Shown: in pieces, positions 63,643-64,000 of the stretch
How positions within the stretch are numbered: position 1 is the stretch's first letter
Layout of the letters: the number at the start of each line of letters is the position of its first letter
NCBI GenBank assembly: GCA_002943765.1
Contig: PQWQ01000007.1
Coordinates: 622,501 to 686,500 of the forward strand
Reading direction: 5' to 3'
Length of the DNA: 64,000 nt
Source of the DNA: Psoroptes ovis
Taxonomy: Eukaryota > Arthropoda > Arachnida > Sarcoptiformes > Psoroptidae
The notes under the pieces: generated by a model
Told to the model about the DNA's origin: nothing
The model's input: the letters and a program-made list of their open reading frames with translations, nothing else
Database searches by the model: none
Translations under genes and position numbers: made by a program

Positions 63643-63827
63643 ATTCAAGTAATCCAAGTGAATTTCAATTCAATGGACCACCACCACCACCACCGCCGCC
63701 GCCACCACCATCTCATCAATCAAGTGGTTATTTTGATTTTTATGGTGGACCACCACCGCCACCACCTCCGCCGCCTCCCCCTCCACCATCATTACCGCCC
63801 AATGGACCGCAACCACCACCACCGCCA

Positions 63828-63858
<31 letters not shown>

Positions 63859-64000
63859 CATCAACATCTCAAAGTACAAATGGATTAGAAAATTTATCAA
63901 ATCCGAATAATAGCCTGGGATTAGTTGGTGGCGGTGGCGGTGGATTACCGTATACATCTGGACCAAATAGTAGTAGTCATCCAGCGCCACCAGTACCACA
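63643..64000 (+). CDS. Lim1: Lim1 exon 5: proline-rich C-terminal region, cut by window end
   Basis: The acceptor TTTGATTTTCAG restores D495 (G|AT) and leads into SSNPSEFQFNG, two runs of 11-12 consecutive prolines separated by SHQSSGYFDFYGG, then Ser, Thr and Gly-rich sequence. SGYFDFYGG recalls the NYDFFPQG motif in the C-terminal region of vertebrate LHX1; the long proline and serine runs (CCA/CCG and TCA codons) are not in vertebrate LHX1. The frame stays open to base 64000 (residue 613 and two bases), so the stop codon is outside. The minus-strand open frame of Val and Met (63670-63999) is a shadow of the codon repeats. Confidence 0.9.

Noticed and set aside
63670..63999. Minus-strand 109-codon frame of Val and Met runs, and a + frame of His/Arg
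   Set aside because: Both are shadows of the CCA/CCG/TCA codon repeats of Lim1 exon 5.

Overview
The window is AT-rich nuclear DNA from an animal, almost certainly an arthropod. It holds parts of two conserved protein genes on the + strand, separated by about 20 kb of non-coding DNA. GT-AG introns, AATAAA signals, microsatellites, long homopolymer runs and His/Asn/Ser-rich low-complexity protein segments are all present. Very small introns (104 and 120 bp) in one gene and the strong AT bias would fit an acariform mite such as a dust-mite relative. That taxonomic guess is inference from style, not from a diagnostic sequence.

Region 1 (1-2369) is the 3' part of the RBM19/MRD1 gene, a multi-RRM protein of small-subunit ribosome biogenesis. 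It is cut at its 5' end by the window edge. Three exons encode RRM2 to RRM6 and a short C-terminal tail. Poly(A) signals follow at 2455, 2515 and 2805.

Region 2 (2370 to about 22,040) is a 20-kb gap with no recognisable protein gene. It carries eight short inverted-repeat transposable elements, simple repeats, several perfect hairpins and, toward its right end, promoter-like signals: a duplicated GC-box module near 20.8-20.95 kb and a TATA box at 22,044.

Region 3 (23,302 to beyond 64,000) is a LIM-homeobox gene of the Lhx1/Lhx5 (Lim1) class. Five coding exons are spread over more than 40 kb: LIM1 (23,302-23,486), LIM2 plus a His/Gln-rich linker (40,563-41,089), acidic/Ser/Gly linker plus helices 1-2 and the start of helix 3 of the homeodomain (45,539-46,119), the rest of the homeodomain (53,105-53,294), and a proline-rich exon (63,643 to the window end, incomplete). 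All splice phases agree, giving at least 613 residues. The four introns are 17.1, 4.4, 7.0 and 10.3 kb.

The most distinctive content outside the genes is a family of at least 16 tiny (about 80-93 bp) near-palindromic elements. They have mariner-like ends and TA flanks, fall into at least three subfamilies, and sit in both orientations across the intergenic region and Lim1 introns 1 and 4. One is a perfect 38-bp hairpin. No transposase is present. A coding-looking minus-strand ORF in Lim1 intron 4 and a few other unexplained ORFs are reported with low confidence.
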